A stretch of 64,000 bases of DNA from Planosporangium thailandense (GCF_011947195.1 NZ_JAATVY010000015.1:93670-157669); one strand, 5' to 3'. Positions 35,898 to 44,794 are shown, numbered from the stretch's first letter. Made by a program: numbers and translations. Notes: generated by a model from the sequence alone, not told the origin.

Positions 35898-37100
35898 TCA
35901 GCTGACGGGTTGCCAGAGGGCGGGGACGTTGGGGGGTTCCCAGCCGGGTAGTGAGGTGTGGGTCTGTAGGCACGTGTAGGTGCGGCCGTTGTAGGCGACG
36001 ACATCACCGGCGTGGTAGAGGTGGTTGGGCTGCCAGGTGTCGGTGGTGCCACCGCCCGGCGGCGGCGTGGTGGGTGGCGCCGTGGTGGGCGGCGGCGTGG
36101 TCGGTGGCGCCGTGGTCGGCGGCGGGTTACCACCGCTGGCCCCGGTGAAGATCTTGGTGAAGTCGAGGGTGCTGCCGGCGACCCCGGAGCAGTTCGGCGA
36201 GACCCCTCCGCCCGGGCAGGGTTGATCCCGGCCGACGGACCAGAAGGCCAAGCGGCCGATGCCCTTGGAGCGGGACCAGGAGACGATGTCCCGGGCGTTG
36301 CCCTGGGTCACGACTTCGCCGCCGCTGTCGTTGAGACCGATCATGGGGGTGATACCGATGTTGCCGTAGCCGAAGTTGAAGCCGGCGTTGCGCGCCGCGG
36401 TCAGCGTGCCCTCGGCAGCGGTCTTGGCGGCGGCTGCCATGTCGCTCACCGCGTGGCCGTAGTCCATCGTCATGGCGTTGACGATGTCGACGTTCACCCC
36501 GTCGTTCCTGGCCGACCTCAGGAAGTTGCTGCCGTTGCCGTCCGGTCCGCTCTCCAGGACCGGGATGGTCAGCGAGATGCTCAGGCCCGGACTGTTGCGC
36601 TGCAGATTCCTGATCGCCTGGAAGCGACGGTCGATCGAGCCCTGGTCGGCGATGGCGGCACCTTCGATGTCGAAATCGAGGTGGTCCACGTGATACTTGC
36701 TGATCACGCTCTGGTAGGCCTGCGTCAACGCATTCACATCGGTACAGGACTGGCCGAGTTCAGCGCCGCCCGCACCGCCGAACGAGATGATCGTCCGGGC
36801 GCCCGCCGCTTCGGCGCGCGCGATCCGGGCGTTGACCGTGGAGTTGTCGATGCCGAGGCCGTCGCCCCAGATCGGGGTACAGCCACTTCCGATGACGAAT
36901 GCCGCGGTATAGCTGGTCACCCCGCCCTGAGCGATAGCCGTGTCGAGCATGCCGGCACTGTTCGCGGACAGGTCGACGTACGGGGCGACGCTGTATCCCG
37001 GTGTGGCGTCCGCCGAACCGGCCGTCAGGGCCAGGGCCGCACCCGACCCGGCAAGTAGCGTCGCAACCGACGCGCCGATGATCATCCTTCGTCTTCGCAT
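35898..37100 (-). CDS. Secreted GH18 chitinase with C-terminal chitin-binding module
   Basis: The 400-residue protein has a signal peptide (MRRRRMIIGASVATLLAGSGAA, shown only in part), a GH18 catalytic domain (about 35-315) and a Pro/Thr linker (PPPTTAPPTTP repeats). A CBM5/12-type chitin-binding module follows (about 352-400; DTWQPNHLYHAGDVV, YTCLQTHTSLPGW). The active-site motif DHLDFDIE gives catalytic Glu146 with Asp139, Asp142 and Asp144. It would degrade chitin outside the cell. It is the third of three same-strand chitinase genes; the spacing of 63 bases to the previous stop suggests co-transcription. A GAGGGGA site precedes the ATG. Confidence 0.95.
   Translation of the reverse strand: MRRRRMIIGASVATLLAGSGAALALTAGSADATPGYSVAPYVDLSANSAGMLDTAIAQGGVTSYTAAFVIGSGCTPIWGDGLGIDNSTVNARIARAEAAGARTIISFGGAGGAELGQSCTDVNALTQAYQSVISKYHVDHLDFDIEGAAIADQGSIDRRFQAIRNLQRNSPGLSISLTIPVLESGPDGNGSNFLRSARNDGVNVDIVNAMTMDYGHAVSDMAAAAKTAAEGTLTAARNAGFNFGYGNIGITPMIGLNDSGGEVVTQGNARDIVSWSRSKGIGRLAFWSVGRDQPCPGGGVSPNCSGVAGSTLDFTKIFTGASGGNPPPTTAPPTTPPPTTAPPTTPPPGGGTTDTWQPNHLYHAGDVVAYNGRTYTCLQTHTSLPGWEPPNVPALWQPVS
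35908..36080. repeat. CBM5/12 module repeat, copy 1 of 3
   Basis: This roughly 173-base stretch encodes the chitin-binding module and the start of the Pro/Thr linker. It is nearly identical at DNA level to 37174-37346 and 38984-39156, while the catalytic domains of the three genes are clearly different. Recent module duplication or gene conversion is likely. Confidence 0.85.
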
Positions 37101-37163
37101 GACGTCATCCCCTCATGTCCTGGTCGGATGAGCAGAGCTGTTCGAGGTGTCGTGCCGCTTCGG

Positions 37164-38870
37164 TCAGGTGGTGGGTTGCCAGAGGGCGGGGACGTTGGGA
37201 GGTTCCCAGCCGGGTAGTGAGGTGTGCGCCTGTAGGCACTTGTAGGTGCGGCCGTTGTAGGCGACGACGTCACCGACGTGGTAGAGGTGGTTGGGCTGCC
37301 AGGTGTCGGTGGTGCCACCGCCGGGCGGCGGCGTGGTGGGTGGCGGCGACGTCGGGGGCGCCGTGGTCGGCGGAGGAGTCGGGGACGCGGTGCCCGGCGG
37401 GGGCGGCGTGGGACATGCGGCGCTACCGCCGTTGATGTCGTTGACCGCGTCGTTGAACAGCGTGGGAGTGCTGCCCGGCGCGAAGTCGTACAACGAGAAC
37501 ATCATGCCGCCGGCCAGGCCCTTGCAGTGCAGGTAGTCCGACTTGGCCTGGATCGACCGGGCCGACTCACCGCTCCAGAAGTTCGTGCCGTCGTAGTAGT
37601 ACGCGGCCTGGGCATCGGGGTCCCAGAAGGTGTAGCCGGGATTGTCGATCGTGGCCTGGATCTCTTTGTACATCGCCACGCCGTGGACGTTGCCCGACAG
37701 CGGGTACGGCGCTGAGGGGCCGGTGGCGGACTGGTACTCGCCGTGGCTGTTGCCCGCCTGCACCCCGGTCCAGCCCCGGTAGTAGAACTCGAAGCCGACG
37801 GTCGTCTTGCCGGCCGGGAACCCGCCAGGGATGCCGTAGCCGGAAAGGCCCTGATTGTAGGCGGTGATCGCGGTGTCCACGTTGTACTTCCGGTTGCCCG
37901 GTGGCACCGGCGCCATCGGGTCGTTGGCCGGGCTGTACAACGGCGACTGGTGGTTGGTGACGGTCGGCTCCCAGAACCCCCCGTGCATGTCGTACGTCAT
38001 GACGTTGCCGTAGTCCAGGTACTGGCCGATCCTGTCCGTCTCGACGTTCTTGATCTTGTCCTGGCCGGACGGGAGCGCCGCCGTCAGCAGGTAGTGCTTG
38101 CCGCCCAGCGCGTCGAGCTGGCTGCGGAACTCGGCCAGCAGGCCGGTGAAGTTCTGCTTGTCCGAGGGGCTGGAGTGGTTGCCGAGGTGACCGCCGCCGC
38201 CCGGATACTCCCAGTCGATGTCGACGCCGTCGAACAGGCCCGCGATCGAGCCGGGGCCGCCGTACCCGTCGACGACCGGCAGGTTGCCCCTGATGAACAT
38301 GTCGATGCACGAGCTGACGAACCTGGCGCGGTTGGCCGGCTGGGCCGCGTCCGAGAAGTACTTCGAGTAGGTCCAGCCGCCGATCGACACCAGGATCTTC
38401 AGGTTCGGGTACTTCTTCTTCAGCTTCATGAGCTGGTTGAAGTTGCCGGCGACCTTCTGTCCCCACACGTCGCCGACCCCGTCGACGCTGTCGCCGGCGG
38501 CGTACGACTTCTCCATGTCGGCGAACGCGTCCTCGGCGCCGTCGCCGGCGTTGGGGTTCTGCTCGCCGGCTTCGCTGGAGTCCGCGGCCTTGGTCGCCTC
38601 GAAACACGTCAGGTTGACCGGATCGATGTTTTCGAAGTCGTAGTTGAGGATGTCGAGCTTGCCGGCCATCCCCATGGTGTCGAGATGCTTCGGGTAGAAC
38701 CCGCTCTGGTAGATGCTCCACTGGTCGTAGTAGGCGATCTTGACGCCACCGGAGGTGCCCGCGGCGGCCGTGGTCCTCGCCATCGCCGCGCCGATTCCCA
38801 CCACCCCCACTGCGGCGGTGAGGCTGGCGACGGTGCCGATGACGGCGCTGCGCATGCTGATCGCTTTCAC
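37164..38870 (-). CDS. Secreted GH18 chitinase (ChiA-like, large catalytic domain) with chitin-binding module
   Basis: The 568-residue protein begins at a GTG preceded by GAGAGGAG; an internal ATG at 38855 is an alternative. A signal sequence (about 1-38) precedes a large GH18 domain (about 42-470). The motif DGVDIDWE supplies catalytic Glu221 plus three Asp. Aromatic residues in SIGGWTYSKYF and MTYDMHGGFWEP, together with a WDPDAQAAYYYD insertion, are typical of bacterial family 18A enzymes that act from chain ends. The linker has Pro/Thr repeats and the CBM5/12 is nearly identical to those of its neighbours. It sits between the other two chitinase genes. Confidence 0.95.
   Translation of the reverse strand: MKAISMRSAVIGTVASLTAAVGVVGIGAAMARTTAAAGTSGGVKIAYYDQWSIYQSGFYPKHLDTMGMAGKLDILNYDFENIDPVNLTCFEATKAADSSEAGEQNPNAGDGAEDAFADMEKSYAAGDSVDGVGDVWGQKVAGNFNQLMKLKKKYPNLKILVSIGGWTYSKYFSDAAQPANRARFVSSCIDMFIRGNLPVVDGYGGPGSIAGLFDGVDIDWEYPGGGGHLGNHSSPSDKQNFTGLLAEFRSQLDALGGKHYLLTAALPSGQDKIKNVETDRIGQYLDYGNVMTYDMHGGFWEPTVTNHQSPLYSPANDPMAPVPPGNRKYNVDTAITAYNQGLSGYGIPGGFPAGKTTVGFEFYYRGWTGVQAGNSHGEYQSATGPSAPYPLSGNVHGVAMYKEIQATIDNPGYTFWDPDAQAAYYYDGTNFWSGESARSIQAKSDYLHCKGLAGGMMFSLYDFAPGSTPTLFNDAVNDINGGSAACPTPPPPGTASPTPPPTTAPPTSPPPTTPPPGGGTTDTWQPNHLYHVGDVVAYNGRTYKCLQAHTSLPGWEPPNVPALWQPTT
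37174..37346. repeat. CBM5/12 module repeat, copy 2 of 3
   Basis: This is the second copy of the module-plus-linker segment. It differs from the other two copies at a handful of positions only, including one that changes the residue before LQAHTS. Confidence 0.85.
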
Positions 38871-38973
38871 TGTCGCTCCTCTCGGAGTCGTTCGGGCCAC
38901 GTCCGCGAGCGTGCTTCGCTGCCGATCGCGGGCGAGCCGCTGGCGTGCCGCCGACGGCGCGGAGTCGCCGCGG

Positions 38974-40209
38974 TCAGCTGGTGGGTTGCCAGAGGGCGGG
39001 GACGTTGGGGGGTTCCCAGCCGGGTAGTGAGGTGTGGGTCTGTAGGCACTTGTAGGTGCGGCCGTTGTAGGCGACGACATCGCCGACGTGGTAGAGGTGG
39101 TTGGGCTGCCAGGTGTCGGTGGTGCCACCGCCCGGCGGCGGCGTGGTGGGCGGCGCCGTGGTGGGCGGCGGCGTGGTCGGAGGCGTCGTCGCCGGCGGCG
39201 GCTGGGGCGGGGTGGCGCCGGCGAACCGGGCGGTGTACCTCGTGAAGTCCCAGTCGTTCTGGGCCACGCTGCTGCACGTGCCGGAGGTCTGCTGGTTGTC
39301 CGGTGGGTTGCACTGGCGGTCGCGGTTGACCGACCAGAAGGTGTACCGGGCCAGGCCGTGACCCGTGGCGTAATCCAGCACCGTCTGGAAGTCCCGTTGG
39401 TAGAAGTACTCGGCGCTGTCACTGCGCCCGTTCATCATGGACACGCCTTCGTGGGCGTACGCGGTGGCGCTGTCCCAGCCGAACGTGCTCATCAGCAGCG
39501 AGTGGAAGGCCTCCAGCGCGCCGATCTGGGCCGAGGCGCCGTTGAATCCCCCGTCGAACGGCATGATCGAGTAGTTGTTCGGGGTGAAGCCGAGCGACTT
39601 CGCCTCGTTGAGCAGCTGCTGACCGAACCAGCCGGTACCGGCGCTGGTGCCGGCCGTGGTGACGGAGATGTAGAGGCCGGGGTTGTTGCGCTGCAGGATC
39701 TGCGCCGCGCCCAGCTCGTTGGCGACCGCTGCGGAGTTCTCGTACTCCGGCTCCTCGAGGTCGAAGTCGATCGCCTTCAGGCTGTACTTGTTGACGACCT
39801 GCTGGTACGCGTTCGCGGTAGCGGCGGCGTCGCCGCAGGCCTGGCCGAGTTTGGTGCCGTTGTAGCCGCCGATGGAGACACTGACGTCACCGCCGTTGCG
39901 ACGGATGTTGTTGACGACCGCGGCGACCGCGGTATCGCCGGCCACGCTGCCGGTACCGTCCCAGGCGGGGCTGCAGCCACCGCCGGAGAGGATGAACGCC
40001 AGCTGGAACGTTTTCTGGCCGGTGGCGTTCATGACCTGGACCGGGTCGGGCGGATTGTTGTCCAGCGGCATCAGATACGGCGCGGACGCGTACCAGTTGG
40101 TGCCGAGTACCGCGGCGCTGGCCGAGCGCGCCTGCGCGACGGCGAACGTGGCGGCGCCCAGGGCGACGGTGGCCGTCGCGGCCAGGGAAATGAGTTTTCG
40201 GTGCTGCAC
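38974..40209 (-). CDS. Secreted GH18-family chitinase with chitin-binding module, altered motif
   Basis: The 411-residue protein starts at GTG behind GGAGGGAG and has a signal peptide (about 1-32). The GH18 domain (about 36-325) has catalytic-region sequence KAIDFDLEEP: Asp148, Asp150 and Glu152 are kept, but the first Asp of the DXXDXDXE motif is Lys145. This is seen in a subgroup of small GH18 enzymes, so activity is likely but not certain. A linker with PPTT repeats and the shared CBM5/12 module follow. It is the first gene of the chitinase trio and lies behind the 722-base regulatory gap. Confidence 0.92.
   Translation of the reverse strand: MQHRKLISLAATATVALGAATFAVAQARSASAAVLGTNWYASAPYLMPLDNNPPDPVQVMNATGQKTFQLAFILSGGGCSPAWDGTGSVAGDTAVAAVVNNIRRNGGDVSVSIGGYNGTKLGQACGDAAATANAYQQVVNKYSLKAIDFDLEEPEYENSAAVANELGAAQILQRNNPGLYISVTTAGTSAGTGWFGQQLLNEAKSLGFTPNNYSIMPFDGGFNGASAQIGALEAFHSLLMSTFGWDSATAYAHEGVSMMNGRSDSAEYFYQRDFQTVLDYATGHGLARYTFWSVNRDRQCNPPDNQQTSGTCSSVAQNDWDFTRYTARFAGATPPQPPPATTPPTTPPPTTAPPTTPPPGGGTTDTWQPNHLYHVGDVVAYNGRTYKCLQTHTSLPGWEPPNVPALWQPTS
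38984..39156. repeat. CBM5/12 module repeat, copy 3 of 3
   Basis: This is the third copy of the module-plus-linker segment, closest in sequence to copy 1. Confidence 0.85.
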
Positions 40210-40931
40210 AGCGCTCCCTCCGGTGATCGCCAGCCGCGGGTGCCACCCGTGTCGCTGGGCGGGGTGATGACGCGACTGTCCGGTCGGTGGTCCACCCCGG
40301 GCGGTGCGGAGGGCGCGTCGATCGCCCTGCGTACCGGTCGGTGACCGCCGACTGTAAACAAAGTTAATTGATTGAAAACGATGTATAGCAACAACGGGAG
40401 TTACTAGCAAGGGTCGATCGGGATTCGTGCGAGGAGCGCACGCCGGGGCGGCCGACAGCCGGCCACCGGGTTCACGAAGCGTGGTGGTGCGGGGTACGCG
40501 GCCGTGAGCGGCCACCATCCGCCTATCGGCGACCGTGCCCGCCTACCCGGTCGCCCGCTCGCCGTACGAGCGTCCCGCCGGCCGCCGTCCGCAGACCCGG
40601 CTCGGACCGAGTTCCTGCCGGTTTAACCCCTTGACGCCGACATCCGCAATTTCGCGCATTGCACCAAGGCACCCGTATCGACCAGCACCCACCGCGGCCG
40701 CGGCGCGTGCGCCAGCGGACGCTTCCCCCCGGGCGCGCCGCGCTCAATCGCCACTAGCTGCGGCGATGCACGTCGGGCCGGACCGGGCAAAGACGCAGAT
40801 GTTGGATGGGCCGCCGAAAACCCGCCGAAATTTTTCGTCGACAGATATCTATTTCGGTGCCGAGAAACAGCTAATGATGAATTGAATCGCACCGTTCATT
40901 TGGCGGAAATCCTTAGCTAGGCTTCCCGGCC
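40210..40931. other. Long divergent intergenic region between chitinase and L,D-transpeptidase genes
   Basis: These 722 bases contain no convincing gene. The A+T-rich stretch 40352-40392 is unusual in this genome and probably holds the chitinase promoter. A second A+T-rich patch at 40825-40920 lies directly in front of the L,D-transpeptidase. A short palindrome GGTGGTCCACC occurs at 40286-40296. An open frame at 40535-40885 has a Pro/Ala/Arg-rich translation without ribosome site. The length would allow a structured leader or small RNA, but I could not recognise one. Confidence 0.5.
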
Positions 40932-41813
40932 ATGCGGAAGGTATTCACCGTGGTCTGGCTGGTCGGCTTGGTGCTGGCCGAGGGCGGCTCCTCGGGTGGA
41001 CTCCGCTTCGCGGACACGGCCGGTCCGATCGCGCGCGCCGCCTCCTCCGGCGCTCCACTGCAGACGGTGCTGGCGGGCACGCCGTCCCCGTCGCCATCCC
41101 CCTCCGCGACGGCGTCTCCCGCGCCGTCGCCGTCACCGTCCCCATCGCCGTCACGCTCGACGGCTCCGACGGTCAAGGCGACCAGAGCGCCGATCCCACC
41201 CGCTGTGCTCAACGAGGGTCCGAAGTGGCTGATGACCAAGGTTCCCGCCGCAAGCCGGCAGGCTGTCGTGGTCGAGGCCGCTTCGACGGGCACCTCCTAT
41301 GCCAAGCTCTCGGCCTTTCAGCGCACCACCGGCGGCGGCTGGCACCGGGTGCTGGGGCCGGTGTCAGCCAGGATCGGTTCGTCCGGCTTCAGTTGGAGCC
41401 ACCGGGAGGGCGTGCCGTCCACCCCGATCGGGGTGTTCGCCCTGCCGCTGGCGTTCGGCTGGGCCAACCCGGGCACCAGGATGGCCTGGCGGACGGCGAC
41501 CACCGATTCGGTGTGGGTCGACGACCCGACGTCGGCCTACTACGACACCTGGCAGACCGCCCCGGCCAACGGCAGGTGGAAGTCTGCCGAGCAGTTGCAC
41601 ATCCCGGTGTACCAGTTGGCGCTCTGGATCAACATCAACCCCAGCCACACCCCGAACGCGGGCAGCGCGTTCTTCGTGCACCTGGCCAACGGCGGGGCGA
41701 CCGCCGGCTGCGTGGCCGTCGACGAGAGCAGCCTGCGGTGGCTGCTGGGCTGGATGGACCCGGCCGCCGGGCCACGGATAGTGATGGGGCCCGGCAGCAC
41801 CCTCAACCAGTAG
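40932..41813 (+). CDS. Exported L,D-transpeptidase-like protein (YkuD fold)
   Basis: The 293-residue protein has an N-terminal signal or anchor (about 1-20), a Ser/Pro-rich low-complexity linker (about 50-78) and a C-terminal catalytic region. The signature AFFVHLANGGATAGCVAVDE gives His250 and the nucleophile Cys260, as in L,D-transpeptidases that cross-link or modify peptidoglycan. STPIGVFALPLAFG, about 80 residues earlier, matches the conserved TP-G-F segment. It would act in the cell wall. It is monocistronic; the stop overlaps the convergent acetyltransferase gene by 11 bases. Confidence 0.88.
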   Translation: MRKVFTVVWLVGLVLAEGGSSGGLRFADTAGPIARAASSGAPLQTVLAGTPSPSPSPSATASPAPSPSPSPSPSRSTAPTVKATRAPIPPAVLNEGPKWLMTKVPAASRQAVVVEAASTGTSYAKLSAFQRTTGGGWHRVLGPVSARIGSSGFSWSHREGVPSTPIGVFALPLAFGWANPGTRMAWRTATTDSVWVDDPTSAYYDTWQTAPANGRWKSAEQLHIPVYQLALWININPSHTPNAGSAFFVHLANGGATAGCVAVDESSLRWLLGWMDPAAGPRIVMGPGSTLNQ

Positions 41814-42384
41814 GGACGTTTTTCGCTCCGGCAGTCGGGCCACCGGGCAATGCGCACACGGCCACCGCCCGCGTGAAGCCCGGCGCCGTCAGTTCCTTGT
41901 GCATGACGATGCACGGGCGGCCGTGCTGGTTGTCGGCGCGGCGCCCGATCTCCCGCCAACCCAGGCGGCTCCAGAAGCCCAGGGCCGACGGGTTGCTCGC
42001 CAGCACCGCCAGCCGTATACCCTCCCGGGCGTCATTGCGGAACCGCTCCTCGACCATGCCGGCCAGCAGCCGGCCGACCCCCTTGCCGTGCAGGCTGCCA
42101 TGGACCATCAGCAGTCCGATCCACGGTAGGCCGTCGCCGGGGTGACGGTCGAGCAGGCACAGCAGCCCGACGAGCCGCGCCTGCGCGTCACGGGCGAGCA
42201 GCACCTCAGCGCCGGCCGTGCCGGCTTCCTCGCGTAGGTCGGCTTCGACCTGGTCGCAGCGGATGTGCTCGGGGTCGTACTCGCCGGCGGCGCGCCAGTA
42301 CTGCGGGTTGCTCGCGTAGAGGTCGACCACCTCGGCGATCTCCTCCGGCGAGAAGCGCAGCGGCGCGAGGGACAGCGCGGACAT
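41803..42384 (-). CDS. GNAT-family N-acetyltransferase
   Basis: The 193-residue protein has the acetyl-CoA-binding motif of GNAT enzymes at about 97-106 (SLHGKGVGRLLAGM), preceded by the IGLLMVHG strand and followed by LAVLASNPSALGFWSRLGW, the typical C-terminal half. The extra C-terminal tail (about 165-193) is Gly/Ala/Pro-rich and not conserved-looking. The substrate could be a small amine or a protein N-terminus and cannot be read from the sequence. It lies just upstream of nothing obvious on its own strand; the MFS gene begins further right in the same direction. Confidence 0.9.
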   Translation of the reverse strand: MSALSLAPLRFSPEEIAEVVDLYASNPQYWRAAGEYDPEHIRCDQVEADLREEAGTAGAEVLLARDAQARLVGLLCLLDRHPGDGLPWIGLLMVHGSLHGKGVGRLLAGMVEERFRNDAREGIRLAVLASNPSALGFWSRLGWREIGRRADNQHGRPCIVMHKELTAPGFTRAVAVCALPGGPTAGAKNVPTG

Positions 42385-42411
42385 GGGGGCAAGGGTAGGC
42401 CACCCGCCTTG

Positions 42412-43635
42412 CTAGCAGAGCGCGGCGGCGGGTTCGGGCGTGGCCGCCGGCTCGGGAGCGCCGGTGCGACGTTCGATCGTGGGGGCCAGTGCCCCGACCG
42501 CGAGGGCGGCGACGACGCCGGCGATGGCGCTGAACCACCAGACCACGGCGGGGCCGGCGTCGGCGTACACCGTGGCGCCCACCGCCAGGGCGGCGAACCG
42601 GGCGAGGCCCCAGGTCCACTGGAAGCTGCCCTGATAGCGGCCGCGGGCGTACGTCGGGGCGAGGCTCGCGACGATCGCGCCGTGGATGCCGGCGGTCATC
42701 GCCTCGCCGACCGACCAGACCACGACGGTCGCGCCGAATGACCAGGCGCCGTGGGCCACCCCGGTCAGCGCGATGCCGACCGCCGTGATCGCGCTGCCGC
42801 CCACGTACACCGGGATCTGGCGGAACCGGGCCAGGACGTTCGTGGCGACCGGTTGCAGCACCACCACCAGAACGGCGTTGAGCGTGGCCATGAGGCCGTA
42901 CGTGGTGGTGGACAAGCCGTGGTCGCGGATGGCCAGCGGCAGGCAGACCTCGGTGAGCGAGTAGATCGTCAGCGCGATGCCGAACAGCGGGAGGAGCACC
43001 CGCATCAGGGGATCCCGGAGAACCACCCCGTAACCCGACCCGCCCCGGGAGTCGGCGGCCCGGACGCCACGGCCACGGCCGCCCGGCAGCAGCGCGGCCA
43101 CGATGAGCGCGTACGCCAGCGAGGTCACCGCGTCCACTGTGAACAGGAGCCAGTAGCCGTGGACCGCCAGGAATCCGCCGAGCATCCCGGCCACCGCCGT
43201 GCCGATGTTGACCGCCCAGTGGAGCAGGGAGAAGGCCGTACGCTGCGAATCGGCCGGCACCGTGTCGCCCATCAGGGCGCCGGCGGCCGGGCCGACCATC
43301 GAGCCCGCCCCGTTCAGGAGTATGGCCGCGACCGCCATCGTGGCCACGTTCGGCGCGGCGAACAGCAGGCCCTGTGCGAGCGCCGTTCCGATCAACCCGA
43401 TCAGCATCGTGGAACGCCGGCCGATCCGGTCGGCGAGCAGGCCGCCGAGCGCCGGACCGATCAGGGTGCCCACCCCCAGGGCGCCCAGGACGTACGAGAC
43501 CTGTGCGGTGGGGACGCCGCGCGATCCCAGGTAGAAGACCAGGAACGGGGTGACCACGTAGCCGAGACGATTCACCATGGTGCCGGCGAAGATGATCCAG
43601 GCCGCACGGGGCAGCCCGCTGAAGGTGGAGATCAT
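42412..43635 (-). CDS. MFS transporter (drug/metabolite efflux type)
   Basis: The 407-residue protein has twelve hydrophobic segments. The loop between helices 2 and 3 carries GGLLADRIGRRSTM, the classical MFS signature. The likely function is proton-coupled efflux of a small molecule. The ATG at 43635 gives a short cytoplasmic start (MISTFSGLPRAAWIIFAG). It is divergently transcribed from an ArsR-type regulator, with a palindromic operator candidate between them, the usual arrangement of inducible exporters. The substrate is unknown. Confidence 0.93.
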   Translation of the reverse strand: MISTFSGLPRAAWIIFAGTMVNRLGYVVTPFLVFYLGSRGVPTAQVSYVLGALGVGTLIGPALGGLLADRIGRRSTMLIGLIGTALAQGLLFAAPNVATMAVAAILLNGAGSMVGPAAGALMGDTVPADSQRTAFSLLHWAVNIGTAVAGMLGGFLAVHGYWLLFTVDAVTSLAYALIVAALLPGGRGRGVRAADSRGGSGYGVVLRDPLMRVLLPLFGIALTIYSLTEVCLPLAIRDHGLSTTTYGLMATLNAVLVVVLQPVATNVLARFRQIPVYVGGSAITAVGIALTGVAHGAWSFGATVVVWSVGEAMTAGIHGAIVASLAPTYARGRYQGSFQWTWGLARFAALAVGATVYADAGPAVVWWFSAIAGVVAALAVGALAPTIERRTGAPEPAATPEPAAALC

Positions 43636-43668
43636 GACCGGAATCGTGGATCTCGGGTACGCTCGTGA

Positions 43669-43698
43669 CCATTGATTAAGCCCAGGCTGAATCCATGG
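43669..43698. promoter_or_regulatory. 30-bp imperfect palindrome, operator candidate between MFS and ArsR-type genes
   Basis: Arms 43669-43683 (CCATTGATTAAGCCC) and 43684-43698 (AGGCTGAATCCATGG) pair at 12 of 15 positions with no loop. The element ends seven bases before the regulator start and 33 bases upstream of the MFS start, so binding would block both. It is the natural candidate for autoregulation by the neighbouring ArsR-type protein. Confidence 0.6.
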
Positions 43699-43705
43699 AG
43701 CGACC

Positions 43706-44677
43706 GTGCTGTCCGAACTGGCCTTCACAGCCGACGACCTGGCCCTGACCCGGTTCGCGGTCTCACCGATGTGGGAGGTCATCGCCACCTACCGGCTCCT
43801 CGCGGCCGGCTCGGCACATCCCGTGCACGGCGGCTGGATGGATCAGGTACGGCCCCGGATCGCCGCCGCCGGGCTCGACTCCGGGCTGTTGGCCGAGCTG
43901 ATCCCGGCCCACGGGTATCTCGCCGACTTCCTCACCCCGCCCCCGGACGAGCCGGCCCCCAGCCTCGACACCGAGCTTGCCGCCATCCGCGCCACCCCGG
44001 CCGATCAGATCCGCGCGGATCTGGACGTCCTCGACCGCGGCGGTCGCCGCGGACGGTCCCTGCACACGGATCCGCAGGACTGGCTGGACCGGCTCGTGGG
44101 AGAGATCGAGGCCTACTGGCAACTGGCGCTCGCCCCGTACTGGGCCAGAATCCGCGCCGTGCTGGACGCCGACGTGTTCCACCGCGCCAGGCAGGTGGCC
44201 GAACACGGCGCGAGCCACCTCTTCAACGAGCTGCACTCCGAGCTGAGCTGGGACGACAACACGCTGCGAATGGTGCGCAGGCAATGCGGGATCTCGCGGG
44301 CGACCACCGGTCCGGGACTGCTGATGATCCCGTCCGCCTTCGCCGTGCAGGTGTTCACCTGGTCCCGCCCGGCACAGCCGCCGCAGCTCGCGTACCCCGC
44401 CCGCGGCACCGGCACGCTCTGGGAGCGCCGGTCGACCGCGCCCACCGAGGCGCTCGCCGCCGTTCTCGGCCGGACTCGGACCGTCCTGCTCACGGAGCTG
44501 GAGGCGCCGGCCTCCACGAGCGAGCTCGCGCAGCGCACCGGCATCTCCGCGGCGGGTGTCTCCCAGCACCTGACCGCCCTGCGTGACGCGGGCATGGTCA
44601 GCGCACACCGTACCGGACGCTCGGTCCTCTACGCCCGCACGGCGCTCGGGGAATCCCTCCTGGCCGCCACCGCCTGA
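43706..44677 (+). CDS. ArsR-family transcriptional regulator (long form)
   Basis: The 323-residue protein has a C-terminal winged helix (about 250-323; TRTVLLTELEAPASTSELA, ISAAGVSQHLTALRDAGMV, RTGRSVLY) of the ArsR type. A roughly 230-residue N-terminal helical domain of unknown ligand precedes it. No Cys-based metal site is evident, so a small molecule is the likelier signal. The GTG start follows GGAG. It is divergent from the MFS exporter and probably its repressor. The last codons and stop lie in a 19-base tandem duplication. Confidence 0.9.
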   Translation: MLSELAFTADDLALTRFAVSPMWEVIATYRLLAAGSAHPVHGGWMDQVRPRIAAAGLDSGLLAELIPAHGYLADFLTPPPDEPAPSLDTELAAIRATPADQIRADLDVLDRGGRRGRSLHTDPQDWLDRLVGEIEAYWQLALAPYWARIRAVLDADVFHRARQVAEHGASHLFNELHSELSWDDNTLRMVRRQCGISRATTGPGLLMIPSAFAVQVFTWSRPAQPPQLAYPARGTGTLWERRSTAPTEALAAVLGRTRTVLLTELEAPASTSELAQRTGISAAGVSQHLTALRDAGMVSAHRTGRSVLYARTALGESLLAATA

Positions 44678-44697
44678 ACTGGCCGCCACCGCCCGAA
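44660..44697 (+). repeat. 19-bp tandem duplication across the ArsR-type gene stop codon
   Basis: Copies 44660-44678 and 44679-44697 differ at one base: CTGGCCGCCACCGCCTGAA and CTGGCCGCCACCGCCCGAA. The single change alters the TGA found in the first copy, so the second copy lies outside the gene as a stop-less echo of its 3' end. Confidence 0.9.
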
Positions 44698-44794
44698 CCA
44701 GCACGGTCGTCCGGTGGCACGGCGGCCTCCACAAGATCATTGCGTGGACGCCCGGCCTCACCTTGTCGTTCATTTCGCCGTAAATCGGTCGCCA

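Noticed and set aside
40286..40296. GGTGGTCCACC palindrome as a DasR-type chitin regulator site
   Set aside because: It does not fit the TGGTC-N2-GACCA core known for DasR sites; too short to support.
40535..40885. Possible 116-residue gene in the chitinase/transpeptidase gap
   Set aside because: There is no ribosome site, the Pro/Ala/Arg-rich translation has no visible domain, and codon bias is weaker than in neighbours.
40894..40904. GTTCATTTGGC as a PHO box upstream of the L,D-transpeptidase
   Set aside because: Only a single unit without a second repeat; a similar lone unit occurs near 44768. Likely chance.
40210..40931. Riboswitch or small RNA in the long gap before the cell-wall enzyme
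   Set aside because: I looked for c-di-AMP (ydaO-type) conserved segments, which often precede wall enzymes, and saw no convincing match.
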